Shown here: in pieces, positions 25,129 to 38,000 of the stretch
Layout: each line of letters starts with the position of its first letter
How positions within the stretch are numbered: position 1 is the stretch's first letter
Assembly: GCF_964355755.1 (NCBI RefSeq)
Contig: NC_092674.1
Span: 20,052,001 to 20,116,000, forward strand
DNA: 64,000 nucleotides
Source: Antedon mediterranea
Lineage: Eukaryota; Echinodermata; Crinoidea; Comatulida; Antedonidae
Direction of reading: 5' to 3'
The notes under the pieces: model-generated
Seen by the model: the letters and a program-made list of their open reading frames with translations, nothing else
The model's database searches: none
Told to the model about the DNA's origin: nothing
Translations under genes and position numbers: made by a program

Positions 25129-25494
25129 TTTTTTTTTCCAGGACGAACGTGGGCAGAAATCATGAATAATTCATGTTTAATTATGACATAATAGGGAACA
25201 TTATAGAGGGCGCTATATTAGAATGCAGAGAGATTAAATAATTAGTGTAAACAAGGTTTGCCAACCGAAATGTTTGGTCTAGTGGTAAAGGCTTTAACCT
25301 ATTACGCTGAAGCCCTCGGTTCGAGGTCTTTCATGAACATGTTTTTTTTTAATAGTTGAGAGAGATTATTTAGAGGGTTAGGTTTAGTATATTTAGGAAG
25401 TAGATCAGCTATCTTTCAATTCTTTATAATAGGAAATAATTAAGGTAATGAATTATTCATGACTTCTGCCCACGTTCGTCCTGGAAAAAAAAAA
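25129..25494. mobile_element. Foldback element with about 45-bp inverted ends, containing a tRNA-like segment
   Basis: Left arm ccaggacgaacgtgggcaga and continuing to atgaataattcat is repeated inverted at the right arm (atgaattattcat through gcccacgttcgtcctgg). Between the arms, 25267-25335 on the plus strand has a tRNA-like A box (TGGTCTAGTGGTAAAGG) and B box (GGTTCGAGGTC). It directly adjoins the Penelope-like element to its right. Confidence 0.7.
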
Positions 25495-25864
25495 CACGCC
25501 TACCGGTCTACTTGCTTGATGCAGTATCCGCTTTTTTGGAGAGTAAACTAGTAGACCGGCAGCCCAGAGACATTTGGTTAGATGAGCTAGGTACCAATAT
25601 CTGACTATTTGAGTGTGTTGGGGGTCACTTGAAGTGAATGAAAATGGGAGTCTGCCGGGTACCCCCTGCTGCGTCTAGACCGGGGGGACCCCGAAACGTG
25701 CTAAAAAATCGGCACAGGTTAGATGAGAGAGATACCACCTAATTTTACCACCATGGGATGCCCATTGGCATCCTTATAACAGTATCACAAACGACAGACT
25801 TTTTCTCTGCTGCAAAAGGCCCGCCAGACCCCCCGAGGGAGGGCCTAAAATGGGGTTAGCATAG

Positions 25865-27422
25865 ATGAGTGAGGTACCACTCTTTAGGAAACCCTGCAGA
25901 AGGTTCGTTGGGACATATAACAAGAATCAGAGCAACACCTCTGATTCAGTTGTTGAAATTAATTGTCGACTTTCCGAAGGAGAGAAAAAACTTCCTTCCC
26001 GAGGACTTAAATTCTGCCCAAAACCAAGGCAGGTCGGCGCACAACAACTATCTTTGGATATAGAGTCTTTTTCTAGAAGATTACGATTACGTGAATATTT
26101 TGCTGATTCAGACAGCAGCACCACGCAAAACGAAGGCAACGTTAACAAATTTAAACCAAAAAGTTCCTGGAATCCACCTAAAAATCGTTGTCCAGCTTTA
26201 GAAACATTTATCCAGGCTATTGAGGAGGATGTACAAAACTACGTCCCGAGTCCAGATAAACGTGACAATCTCAAAACAAGAGAGGCAGGCCATTGCCAAA
26301 TTGCGTCAGCGTAATGATATCATCATTAAACCCGCTGATAAAGGTTCTGCCACTGTTGCTATGGACATCAAATTTTATTAAGAGGAATCCTTAAGACAGC
26401 TTCATTATATATCGTAAACTCACAACGGAACACACCCCGGAAATTGCGGATAAGGTGGCAAAATCTGTTTCTGTGATGGTAAAAAAAAACACTCCATCGA
26501 TCCTAAGATTTACAGTTACCAAATCCACTAGCAGCGTTGATTTTGTGGACACTATAGTGACCATAGAAAATGATACTCTCAAAACTGACCTATTCCGTAA
26601 ACCCACTGATAAAAATATGTACCTGCTCCCTAGCAGTTGTCATCCCCAACATTGTACTAAAAACATACCGAACAGTAAAGCATTACCTATCAGACGTATC
26701 TGTTCTTCAGATTTAGATTTTCAGAATCGTACCGAAGAACTAACCGGACATCTCCGGAATAGAAATTACAAACCTATCAACCTAGGTTGCCTCCATTACG
26801 GGACTATTAATTTATTGAGAAACATATGCCCATTCTACAGTCCACAGAACGTCTCAGGACTGTTTTTCCGGAACCACCAATTATTGCATTTCGTAGACCT
26901 CCCAACCTTCGTGATATATTAGTCAGATCCAAATGTAAGAGTGAAATTAACTCTCATGACAGTTAAAATTTGGGCAGTCACCTTTGCGGCAAATCTTGCA
27001 AAACTTGTTCATTGGTTGATTCTACTGAAAAATTTAAGAGTAACCAAACTGGCCGCATTTTTCGGATAAGACAATAAATTAATTGTCTAACCAAAAACGT
27101 CATTTATCTCATATACTGAATTATTTGTGGCAAACAGTACGTCGGAGAAACAAAAAACACTCTCCGTATGAGAATGACACAACACAGATCAGCTATCAAC
27201 ACATTAAAGCTTGTTCAACCTGTAGCCGAACATTTTAATTCATCTGGTCACTCGATAACAAATTTCAGAGTTATTGCAATATTCCATGTGTCAAATGGAG
27301 CGACAAAACTTGCAAAGACAAGGAAAACCACTGGGAATTACAACTTAAAACCAAAAAACCTTTTGTACTTAACATTAGAAACATACTCCCAGGTTGGTAA
27401 AATTATTCCATTGTCTACCTAA
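25865..27422 (+). pseudogene. Penelope-like element ORF, broken and internally deleted (RT plus GIY-YIG)
   Basis: 25865-26314 encodes the N-terminal part: RGLKFCPKPRQ, DIESFSRRLRLREYF, PKSSWNPPKNRCPALETFI. After a frame change comes IIIKPADKGSATVAMD, the opening block of the reverse-transcriptase domain. The central catalytic region is missing: 26455-26922 resumes with SVDFVDTIVTIEN, LFRKPTDKNMYLLPSSCHPQH and SKALPIRRICS. Another frame change leads to a GIY-YIG endonuclease remnant around 27120-27250 (CGKQYVGETKNTLRMRMTQH, then PVAEHFNSSGHS). At least three frame breaks and loss of the RT core make it inactive. Confidence 0.85.
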
Positions 27423-27732
27423 ATTTAAGTTTCAATATTAACCACCATTTAAGCTGTTTTTAGTCGCGTGGACGCGACTCTATAGTTCACTATGTCGGCG
27501 GTCGGTCGGTCTGTCGGTCTGTCTGTCGGTCCGGTATCACTATGCGTTTTAGCACGCGACTTATGGCTGTTGGCCGTGTTTAGTTTCATTCCAAAATTGT
27601 TTATACTGTATCTCTACCAAGCTACCTTCTTTGTTTTCTACTCTTATTCAGACTCCACCCTGTCTCCTTTTATTGTATTTCTTTTATTCCTGTCCACCCA
27701 GGCAGCACTTGACAGCTCTTATCCTTCACTTG

Positions 27733-27895
27733 CAATGATGAAGGGCTAGTGTTGCCCGAAAGCTCTGCTAACGTTTCTGGCTGTTTTACTTTATCCTTTT
27801 GATTTAGCTTTTCACTTTTCTTTTGTATCTCCATTGAGATTCAGCCACTGATACCCACAGCATTGTCATTTTTTCAGTTATTTGCCTTTGGATTT
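27733..27895 (+). repeat. Dispersed repeat R2, copy next to Penelope remnant
   Basis: Contains a stem-loop GGGC-tagtgtt-GCCC flanked by tgatga and gaaa, then ctggctgttttactttatcc and a body shared with 49545-49685 and 19790-19905. Its position after the GIY-YIG remnant suggests it is the 3' untranslated end of Penelope-like elements. Confidence 0.6.
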
Positions 27896-28043
27896 ATATA
27901 TATAAATATATATAGAGGATTAAGATTATAATAATACAGCATTTAAAATTACCAACTATTAATTAATCAAATCACTTTTGATTAAGTTACTACAATCCTG
28001 AATCTTAAAATAGGTTGCAAGAGTTACAGACGAATGTATCTAT

Positions 28044-28117
28044 TACCCCTTTCACACCAAAACTCCGGAGTGTCTCCGGAGTTTCTCCGGAGTTTTGCTT
28101 TTGGTGTGAAAGGGGTA
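28044..28117. mobile_element. 74-bp near-perfect hairpin (micro-MITE)
   Basis: Arms tacccctttcacaccaaaac and its inverse complement enclose three repeats of ctccggag. Bordered by TA on both sides. A minimal DNA-transposon end pair is the simplest reading. Confidence 0.6.
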
Positions 28118-28364
28118 TTTGACATTCAAAGGCAAGGAATTCCAGATCCTCACAATTCTTAGCAGGAATGCTAAATTTACTCGAATCCGTACTTGTTTAT
28201 ATTTGGCTTATATAAGTTTGAAGTGAAACTCTTAAACTATTTTTCCCTTTAAAATGGTAATGGTCATTTTATCGTCATTGATGTGATATATTTTCAATTG
28301 TTTTGTGTTAGTTCGATTAAAGTTAAACTTTATTCAATTAAATATGTTGTTTTAGGTGGTTTTT

Positions 28365-29640
28365 TTTTGCTGCTGGTGGTATCTACAATATCTAAGGTAG
28401 GCTATATACGGGATATGACCGGTTGGGCCGCCGACAAGTTGAGCCGCCGGTGATTTCTATGAAACGCCCAGTGCATGCGTCTTTTACGACATTTCGCGTA
28501 GTGATTAGGATGTTGTCCTAGAGTACAAGTTCATGGTCTTGGTTTATTTTGTCATGAAAATAAATAATATATAATTACATAGGCCTATTACAATTAACAC
28601 AGCAAGCAAAGGAAAGTAGTAATAACTAATATTTAATAATTTAATTGTTTTTAATCTTTCGAGGAAAGAATTCAGTGCACTCATAATTTTTCTCGCGTGT
28701 AGGAGGCCTACCACGTAAAGTCACGTTGTCTCTCAGGACTAATTAATACTAATAGAGTATTAATATTTTTTCGAATGAGGTTAAATACATATTGTTTTTT
28801 ATTTACTAATCTTTTAATATCATATTTTATTGAATTTTAAAATGTTAATACACAAAATATTTTACTAAAAAAACGTGATTTTATGTAATTATTTTACCGA
28901 AAAATGGAGTAGGCCTAGCCTAGTTCATACAAACAACTGCCGACTGAATGAGGGGCAACATGTTTACATCATTTTTGGCTAAAAACATCACTGTATTTTG
29001 GAATCTACAAGCCAGATTTTCATAATTATTTCTTTAATTATAATATTTAATAATATATATATACTAAAAACCATGATAAACGTTTGAATGTACATCGTTA
29101 TCCCTAACATAAATTGAACGAGCACCGGCGAAAGTTAGCATTTGGCGTTCCATAGAAAATAACGTTTTTCTGGCGGCGGCTCAACTTGTCGGCGGCTCAA
29201 CTTGGCCTAATCCCTATATACTTGGGGTAAATGGGGGAACTTTAGAGGGGTCTGCCAGTGCCAAGACAGTGTACAGATAGTCTGTTATAGGTCATTTGGT
29301 ATTGCTTACAATGTGCTAAATCATAATTATAACATTGGTTGCTGGTGGTATCTACAATATCTAAGCTAGGCCAGTTGGGGGAATGGAGTCTCTAGTCGAA
29401 CTTTAGAGGGGTCTGCCAGGGCCAGGGCAGTGTTCAGATAGTCTGTAATTATAGGTCATTTGGTATTGCCTACATGTGCTAAATCATATAACATTGGTTG
29501 CTGGTGGTATCTACAATATCTAAGCTGGGTTAGTTGGGGGAAGGGGGCCTCTAGTCTAACTTTAGGGTGTCTGGCACTTGCGGTGCAGCAGACAATTAGT
29601 CTGTTGTTATCCATTTAGTATTGTATGAACACAACTTGTT
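28365..29640 (+). repeat. Tandem repeat, three units of about 165 bp, first split by a MITE
   Basis: Each unit has ctggtggtatctacaatatc, taagct.gg..agttggggg, ctttagaggggtctgccag, agtgt.cagatagtctgt and catttggtattg. Units begin near 28365, 29340 and 29503. Unit 1 is cut after taagg at about 28400 and resumes near 29221. Confidence 0.75.
28402..29220. mobile_element. MITE, about 820 bp, nested in a tandem repeat unit
   Basis: Left end tatatacgggat...gggccgccgacaagttgagcc and right end ggctcaacttgtcggcggct...atccctatata are inverted copies over about 60 bp; the inner part (tctatgaaacgcc against ggcgttccataga) also pairs. It interrupts the first unit of the repeat at 28365-29640. Confidence 0.7.
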
Positions 29641-31543
29641 CGTTTGGAATTGATTTTGAGTGGTACCTCACTCATCTATGCTAACCCCATTTTAAGCCCT
29701 CCCTCGGGGGATCTGGCGGGCCTTTTGCAGCAGAGAAAAAGTCTGTCGTTTGTGATACTGTTATAAGGATGCCAATGGGCATCCCATGGTGGTAAAATTA
29801 GGTGGTATCTCTCTCATCTAACCTGTGCCGATTTTTTAGCACGTTTCGGGGTCCCCCCGGTCTAGACGCAGCAGGGGGTACCCGGCAGACTCCCATTTTC
29901 ATTCACTTCAAGTGACCCCCAACACACTCAAATAGTCAGATATTGGTACCTAGCTCATCTAACCAAATGTCTCTGGGCTGCCGGTCTATAGGCCTACTTA
30001 TTATAGACGATCGGGACACCATACGTGCGGACGGCGATCGGACCTTGTTTTGCCTCAATATTTACAGCCGATTTTTGTAGAACGTTTTAGGTTTAGATTG
30101 TTTAGGAGTTTGGTTGATAGGATGGGTTTGGAATCCACTGAGTTTTGTTATTGATGGGCCAATCGTTTAGTAATAGGCTAGCTAGGCCCATGAATGATGG
30201 CCCCAATGTTTTAACGTAGCCATCGTGGCATGGAATCCCTAGTCAGAAATGGCTCTCACCCAGGCATGAATAAAATGATTTAGGCTAGGCCTAGCCTAGT
30301 ACGTGAAGCCGATATACGATCTGTACTATTAATTCGAGGTATAAAAATAGTATAATTTATGACTCCGTAATCTGTACTAAATTTTGTATTTCATTAAATG
30401 TCAAATAAGTATATGCTACTACTGTTATTATTACACTTTAGGCCTAGCTTAGCAAATCTACAAAAAATGTATTTCACAATGATCGGGTGGTCGAGGTCGT
30501 CGTTTGACAGAGAGGAGAGAGAACACAACGTACAAGCTTGACGTCGCGAGTTTGGAATCCACTGATGACGTGATTTTGTGAATATCTCATGAATATTAAT
30601 GAGCTTCCCTAAGCTGCTGAAAAACAGACTTTCCATGAATTTACCCTAAAATGTATATGAAATTTAATTTTTTCGCGCCGCGGCTCTAGCCAGCTATGTC
30701 CCAGGAGGACACATTCATTAATAAGCTGTTTCATAGCGGTAGCTTTAGTATCTAAGGCTGACAGTTTTGTGAATTTGGAAACTCGACTATAATTTATAGG
30801 GAGCTGCTGGACCCAAAAAACGTCTGGGAGAAGAGAGTCTATATGAAAGCCTTTGCTGGTAATACAGTATTATTGAGATGTAGACGGAAATCTGTAAAAT
30901 CTTGTTCAATAAATAATAACTTCGTTTTTGCTGTCAACCAGGCCGGTATTAAAATAAGTCACTGTCAAATAATCATTCGATAATGGTCAAAACTTTATTT
31001 TGGCTCTGTCAACATAAAGGGAGGTATTTACAATGACTTTCTTTTGACTGTCAAGCTAGGCCAATGTTATAATAATACGCCGTCAGATATTAAATCATTG
31101 AAACAGTCCTGGTAAATTTTTTTTGGTTATCAGATGAAGTGGGGGGTTCAATAAATTATCGTCAGAAGGTGAACAATCAGTCTAGGTAGCAGCAGCAGAT
31201 TATTAGGAACGCCTGCTCCATTAATTAATCCAGAAAAAGGTTTGTACATTATCTATTTGTTTATTAGCCTTCTCCTAACACAATTATATTTTCTTTAAAA
31301 AAAGTGGTTTCAACATTTATGATAGTAATGTCACAGTTCTGTGTCTAGACGCAAGTTCATAGACCTACTAGTTATATTATTCATATTAACTGATACTTAC
31401 TCTTCATTTACCGTAAAGTTCAGTTTTAATGAAATATATAATATAAATTGGCTTCGTAACAATTAGTGTTGAAAAGGTTAGTTTTTTGGTGATAGGTGAA
31501 AATGACATGTAACTTCGTAATCAATTTATTTTTTTTGTATAAA

Positions 31544-31899
31544 GGCCCTACACTATGACGATAACGACGGACGATAAATATATAGCATGCATTTTTTTTA
31601 CATAAACCAAAAGAAATTAGAAAGGTTTTCGTTCTATACCTATAGGATAATCATTTATGCTGTCTTTGATAAAAATAATGTTTTTCAAATTCCAATCAAA
31701 TGACGTCATGATAAATAAAAACAATAAAATCGCTGTATTGTCACGATATTATTGGTCTTACTAATCATGACGTCATTTGATTGGACGTGTGAAAATATAA
31801 TTTTCATCAAGGGAATTGTTTATATTTCTTTTGGTTTATGTATTAAAAATGCACATTTGTCTATTTATCGTCGATCGTTATCGTCGTAGTGTATGGGCC
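31544..31899. mobile_element. Palindromic foldback element, 356 bp
   Basis: Ends GGCCC.TACACTA.GACGATAACGA and inverse complement; the pairing continues through acataaaccaaaagaaat and again in an inner pair (ccaatcaaatgacgtcatga, 31692-31711 with 31766-31785). Nearly the whole element can fold on itself. Confidence 0.7.
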
Positions 31900-32235
31900 T
31901 TATGCTGTAAATGTTCAATTAATTGATCATTCCGATTTTATTAGTTGGACTATTGCACAGTTGCTGTCTAATCGTTGTTGTGTAATATCATTTCGAACCA
32001 TATTAAAATCATAAAGAGATTCATATTCCTTAACATGTGGCTGTGCATGGAAGTCCGGTCTACAAAAACTCGGGCCCGGGATCATTGTTATTGGACCTGA
32101 AAGTGTTGGTGAATTCATAATTATACTTAATATTATATTTATATATATTAATATATATATATATACTGTATATATAATTATATTATTATACAATTGAAAG
32201 CAAAACCCGTTGAATCTCAAATCATTAGGACTAGA

Positions 32236-33245
32236 AATTTGGCTTATCAATCAAATAAATACTTTCGTTCAAAATGAAACTCCAACCTCTCTAATCAAAA
32301 GATTGAACTCGAAAACGGACCGTTTTTTTTAATTATGGTATTGATCAGTGGCTATAGAGGCGTAAAAACCACTGTGGAAGGGTCATTATTAAGACTGCAA
32401 AATTGGGCTTATCAACAAATAAATACTTTCGTTCAAAATGTAAAATCAAGGCTGAAAAATTGGGCTTATCAACAACAAAATATTTTATTATTAGACGCGA
32501 TAACATCAAGGATAATCAGTATAATTATTAATATAGCCACTGTTACTAGTTTTATTCTACATGCTAAAGTAAATAAAAATCCACTAAAAAACAAGCAAGT
32601 CTGAATGTTATGCTTATTAGCCATGTTAGGTTTGTTACTGTAGGCCTATGATTGTTTGCAATGTCCACATATTATTTCCGTGGGCATATCCATAGTGTAT
32701 CACTCACAAAAAAGACGTGTGAGGTTCTTTCTTTAGATTTTGAAGAATGATTTGTGTTCACATGAGTCAAATGCTCAAGATATCGGCTAACGCCATGGGA
32801 CCCTTGGCTTATCAATGAATAATAAATACAGTACTACTTTCGTTCAATTGAAATCGGAATCTGACCGTTTCATTAAATTGGGTGTGATTAGGCCTAAACA
32901 TATAATAATTTATTAAAAAGGTACAATAAAAACAAATGCATCAGAGGCGTAAAGAACCCACGGTCAATATCATGTAAAATGTATATGGTATAAGCACTGT
33001 GGAAGGGGTCATTATTATTAAACTGGAAAATTCGGCTTATCAACAAATAAATACTTTCGTTTAAAATGTAAAATAAGACTGCAAAATTGGGCTTATCAAC
33101 AAATAAATACTTTCGTTCAAAATGTAAAATAAGACTGTACAATTGGGCTTATCAACAAATAAAATCCTTTTTTTTTCAAAATGTAAAATTAAGACTGGAA
33201 AATTTGGCTTATAAACAAATAAATACTTTTTTTCAAAATGTAAGA
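32236..33245 (+). repeat. Interspersed 55-bp repeat, about 8 copies in two clusters
   Basis: Core ttgggcttatcaacaaataa followed by atactttcgttcaaaatgtaaaat. Two clusters (32236-32490 and 33010-33245) are separated by about 500 bp that contains one diverged copy near 32803. Confidence 0.75.
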
Positions 33246-35054
33246 AAACATTTTTTAAATATAATCCTTATGCTCTGTCTATACTATCAAACTAAATATG
33301 ATGTGCCCATATTAAATAGACATGACGATGTCATATCATTACGATATTCGGGCATATCACTACCATATTTGGGCACATCACACTTTTTTTTGTTAAACTA
33401 GTTGGGACAGTGTAGACACAGAACTATGTGATCGAAACATAAGTCGGAATTGGACTGACGCGATTGATTTAATTGGGTATTTTTATTAATGTAATGATTC
33501 ATTAAAAACTATAATACCGATACGCGTTTGGTATTGATCAATGGTGCAAAAAACCCTGAGAAATAATGTTATAACGCGATTTGGTGATAGCTTAGCAATA
33601 ATACAACCCATATACTATTATTATAAATACCTATTACAAATCCATTCATATAACTTTTCATCGCGAACCGAATGTATAAATGTTATTCTACAGACAGTAA
33701 TTATATATTCAAAAGCCATATTATTATTACTGTATTATCAATACCTAAATGCGATAGTAATAACCACACAAACATACATTATTCCCAATACAAGTTTGTG
33801 CGTTTAATTCTAGAAAGAAACGACTGTGCTGACAGGCCAATGACATAAATCACAAGTAAAGTCCCAATTGTTCACTTGCGTTTTGATTGGCCGACCTATT
33901 ATATTAGATTAATGAAGACTGTTCTTACAACTGTCCAGTCAAAAAGTTACGCGGCTTTTTTTGTAAGAAATATTTCTTGTTTATTTCTCGTTATTACTTC
34001 TTCATTCTGACATGTCTATATTGTTATAATATTTTTTATTTAATAAATAAACGATATTTAAAAGCAATTTTAAACCCAGAATCCCCCTTTAAGCTGAGCA
34101 GCCCTGGCCCTTGGCCATTTAGGTTCTGATCCGTCATATACAGTAAGCAGTAGTGTGCACAACATGAGAGCTCAGCCACAGCCCTAACTAAGTTCATATT
34201 ATACTTAGTATTACCTTAATCTTAGACACTCCAACATTTTGAATGGGGAACAATGTGAGAAACCGAAACATATCAATACATTTAGTCATCCTTTGGTTCT
34301 AACAATGTTTTCAACATTATGAGACACAAATTATAGGAAGTTACTGCTTGGTTTTTTCCACACAAATTTTGACATTTTGAAGAAAAAAAAGCAGAGGATG
34401 TGTGACATGACATTTTATAAATAATTACTACACAACAGTGCATTTATTTATTTGTCCTATCACTAATACGATATAAAAATATCCTTCCCATAAAAAACTA
34501 CAGTAGGCCTACAGTTGTATTATATTACTGCGCAAAAAATTCACCCACAGACCCAGTTCAACATATTTTTTTAAAACATTAAATTACATAGTGCATTTAT
34601 TTTTACCATCACCACTTAATATAACATTAAATATCCATCATAATTTTATTCATACATAAACCAATACAAAATCAAATGAATATACTGTACGTATGTTGTA
34701 TTTGTTTGTGTAAACGACGACCACTCTTTATCATCCACACCACCATATTCATGTGCTAAATATCAAAAGCAAGTATCGTTTATCTTTGCAATTATTTGTT
34801 TATATCGCTAAACAGAAGAAGACTGAAAATCTAAAATGCTTCTTATGTGACCTTCACATATTGACTACTCTCACTTGATGCAATTATCAGTGAGTACTGT
34901 TCAGTTATTTTAAGTTTTGAAGCATTATTTCAGTATGTTTGAGGTATTAGGTTTCTTATTTTTCTTTAGGAAAATGAGGATTCATTTCGCTAGAGTATTG
35001 CAGGCCTACAGCATATACTGGTGTAGTATTTGTACCAAATACTAGTCAATCATT

Positions 35055-38000
35055 TCAGTTAAACAAATGTGATTCATTATATTTGAGGCCTACTGTTGAC
35101 CATATCCTCTTTATCATCATGTCTTCTTTGAGCTTTCTAGCAACAAAGCTACCAAAGACTGCAGGCCCAGCTTGTAAAGCCCCACCAGTACGGCCTAAAG
35201 TGACAACCATCATTGGTGAGCCTGGAAATAATAACAAATATATAAATATGTACCATCGAAATTGGAAAGAGAATCTACAAATAAAGTAGCCTATTGTAGC
35301 AAATTTTATAATGTAGATAGCAGGTTAGGAACCTGTAGAGATCACTGTAACATTCCACATGAGAGTACACATTATGTTGAAAATGATGAGCATTTTCAGT
35401 TATTAATTTGTTGTATTGAAATCTATAATTGGCTACATATGCTTTCGCTATATCTCGATTTGGAAATGGCATGTTGAGAAAAAAACTTAATGAGTATGAT
35501 ATAACCAGTTTAGGGGTTCTGTTCTCAAGCAAAAAACATTAGTATTGTATTTTTTGGGATTTGTTACATTATTTCAAAGTGTAGGCCAATAATTACAATA
35601 GCCTATGGTCTACAATAGTCTAGGTATGGGTGACACAATCTTCTTCCACTTATAGTATTTTGGTTCTAACATTGAGAACCATGTACACAGAACAGACATT
35701 TCTTGGTGTACCATTTCTCGATTGAGATACCGAAAGCTCTCTATTATGTTTGTCAGAACTAAATACAAAAAATAAATTACCTTCTTTGTGGATTTTAAGA
35801 CTCCCACAAGTTGTTGCCAATACCTCAATATTTTTAACGACTACATTACTGTGTAAACCAGCATAATATGCCATCTTAACTTTGTTTATGTTTGAACAGT
35901 CACCTATAGCAAAAATGTTGTCATGACCTTCGACCTGTAATGTTGGACGAACTTTAAGGCAACCATGTTCATCCATACTGTTACCTACAAAAAGATAACA
36001 TTTAAGTTTAATGACGTACACACAAATTTGATATACTTGTTTGAAAAATAATTTAATTATGATGTTAACTTTTTCATTTAGTTTCAATCTACATATTGGT
36101 AAAATCATTTTTAATTTCTGGTTTTACACTAGTTTTATCTGAATCAGATTTACAGCAGAATCAATGCCATCAAAGCAAATGTACGTGCATTATTTTATTT
36201 GTTAAAATAGTGTACCTGCATATTCCATTGGTTGGTATTTTGCCAAGTTGATGGATTATATTTGTTTCATGGATATATATTAACACATAACTTTTAAATT
36301 ATTTAGCCTTATTAAATGTTTGTACGGAAAAACTCCAAAGACATTTGTAGTAGTTTATTTATAGGTAAAGAAAGATGTTGTTACAAGCTGGTTTCTCATT
36401 TGTGATCATTTAATGACATCTTTTATCTACAGAGCGAGATGTCTGCATGGTTTATTTGAAGCAAGGTCAAATTAAGACCATTATTCAGTGGCAAACAATT
36501 TTTCGGTCACAACCAGATTCAAGTGGGGGTTTTTGGATAGGTTTTTTTTGGGGGAAGGGGGGCAGGGTGACGGACTGGAAAAGCTTACTTAATGCACTTG
36601 AGTAAGCGGCTATGTTTATCTTCAACCCAATACAAACAAACACCAAGTCTGCTTCGACCTCTGACCCTTTGTCTGTTTTCACTATGCACTTTTCAGATCC
36701 ATCAAGAGGCAGTTCATCAAGATTTGTAACCTTTTCACCTAGATTTAAAATAAATCTATATTTGAGTAATATTATAAATAATTTTTGTGGGTAGATTTTT
36801 AAGATATTAGGAAAGGGTCTTGGGGTTCCGAAAATATTCTTGGAAGCCCTTTATTCCAGGTATCAAAAACACTACCTTTGGCCTCTTCTACTGTAGCATC
36901 AATAATATGGTCATCAGTGGGGTTTTTTTACAACAAAACATGAAGTATTGAAAAATTAAATAAACAAATACAAGTACTGCTTATTAAGAAATTTACTTGT
37001 AGATCCAACTGCTGACGTGTAACTAGGAAGAGAATACCATTTATTATAAAATGTTTTATAGAAAAATTATGGGATAGTGTGTTTACCCAAAATCAACTTT
37101 ACTCCTAGAGCTTCCAACTGTTTACGTAAGCTATTTCTGAATTTTTCTTTCATCATTGGTCCAATGAGCACATCGCTAGAATGAATCAATGTAACCTCTT
37201 TCTCTGGGTAATCCACTTTAATTTCCCCAACGATCTCTGTCCCTGCTGCACCTCCTCCGATCACGGTAATTTTGTTAACATGTTTGATCTGAAAGAATGA
37301 AAACAACATATACCACTGACTCAAAGTCGACTATAGGTATACTGTAAATTGAAAACTAATGATTAAAAATTACCGAATCACTGGCTAAATTGACTAACAA
37401 AAGTGCAATCTGAACAACACTGGTTAAATTATCCAAGGCCAACAGTTAAATTAACCGATCTTTCTATGGCCTCAGTAAAACAAACCATTGTGGCTAAAAA
37501 GTCCAAATCAAAATGTGGAAATAAGATAAGCTCCAGTTAATGGCCTTCACAATGCACTTTAATCACAGTTACATTTTGGTAATATCATGGTAAAACTAAC
37601 CAAGTGAAATTATCCGAGTGTGAAAACGGTCAAATTTACTGATGACCTTTGGGAGGTTACGTCAACTTTTAGTAAACCAGTAACCAACTTCAGGAGCCAG
37701 TATGTGCGAGCGCTAAATATCAAACTGATTGCTACTGGTCGTGGTTACCCATACCACACACATGATATAATTCCAAATTTTCAGTTCCGGAGAAACTTAA
37801 TGCAACTACAGTACGTGTACATTAACATATTTTGCGCTACTTTGAGTTGAAGTTTGCGCAGTTGCTCGGACCGCTTATGGCGACACAAATGAGTTGAGTT
37901 CGTATCAGCCCACCTTAAGCAATAATTAATAAAGATGAACAGGAAATAGCTCTAATATTCAGTTCAATTTTTTTTTTTAAATAATACCTACCTGCTCAAT

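Larger units (their letters stand above)
23242..25551. other. 5' flank of FSP1-A and intergenic region; no gene
   Basis: Contains the small MITE, the G run and a foldback element at 25129-25494. The plus-strand frame at 24382-24579 shows no family features. Confidence 0.5.
25552..29988. mobile_element. Penelope-like element unit bounded by 331-bp inverted repeats
   Basis: 25552-25882 and 29658-29988 are inverted copies of the same 331-bp sequence, with only a few mismatches seen by eye. The left repeat runs into the Penelope-like coding remnant, which reads plus. The interior further holds a hairpin element, a MITE and a three-copy tandem repeat. Long-terminal-repeat-like ends in direct or inverted orientation are known for Penelope-like elements. 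It is alternatively a composite foldback structure that captured a Penelope fragment. Confidence 0.75.
29989..35054. other. Intergenic region; no gene seen
   Basis: Holds a foldback element (31544-31899) and interspersed 55-bp repeats (32236-33245). Short open frames on both strands (for example 30394-30636 minus, 33541-33807 plus) carry no family features. Confidence 0.5.

Noticed and set aside
25267-25335. tRNA gene on the plus strand
   Set aside because: It lies between the arms of a foldback element and does not form a clean cloverleaf by eye.
33087-33401. 104-codon plus-strand frame
   Set aside because: It is made of the 55-bp interspersed repeat (repeated NWAYQQI-type units).
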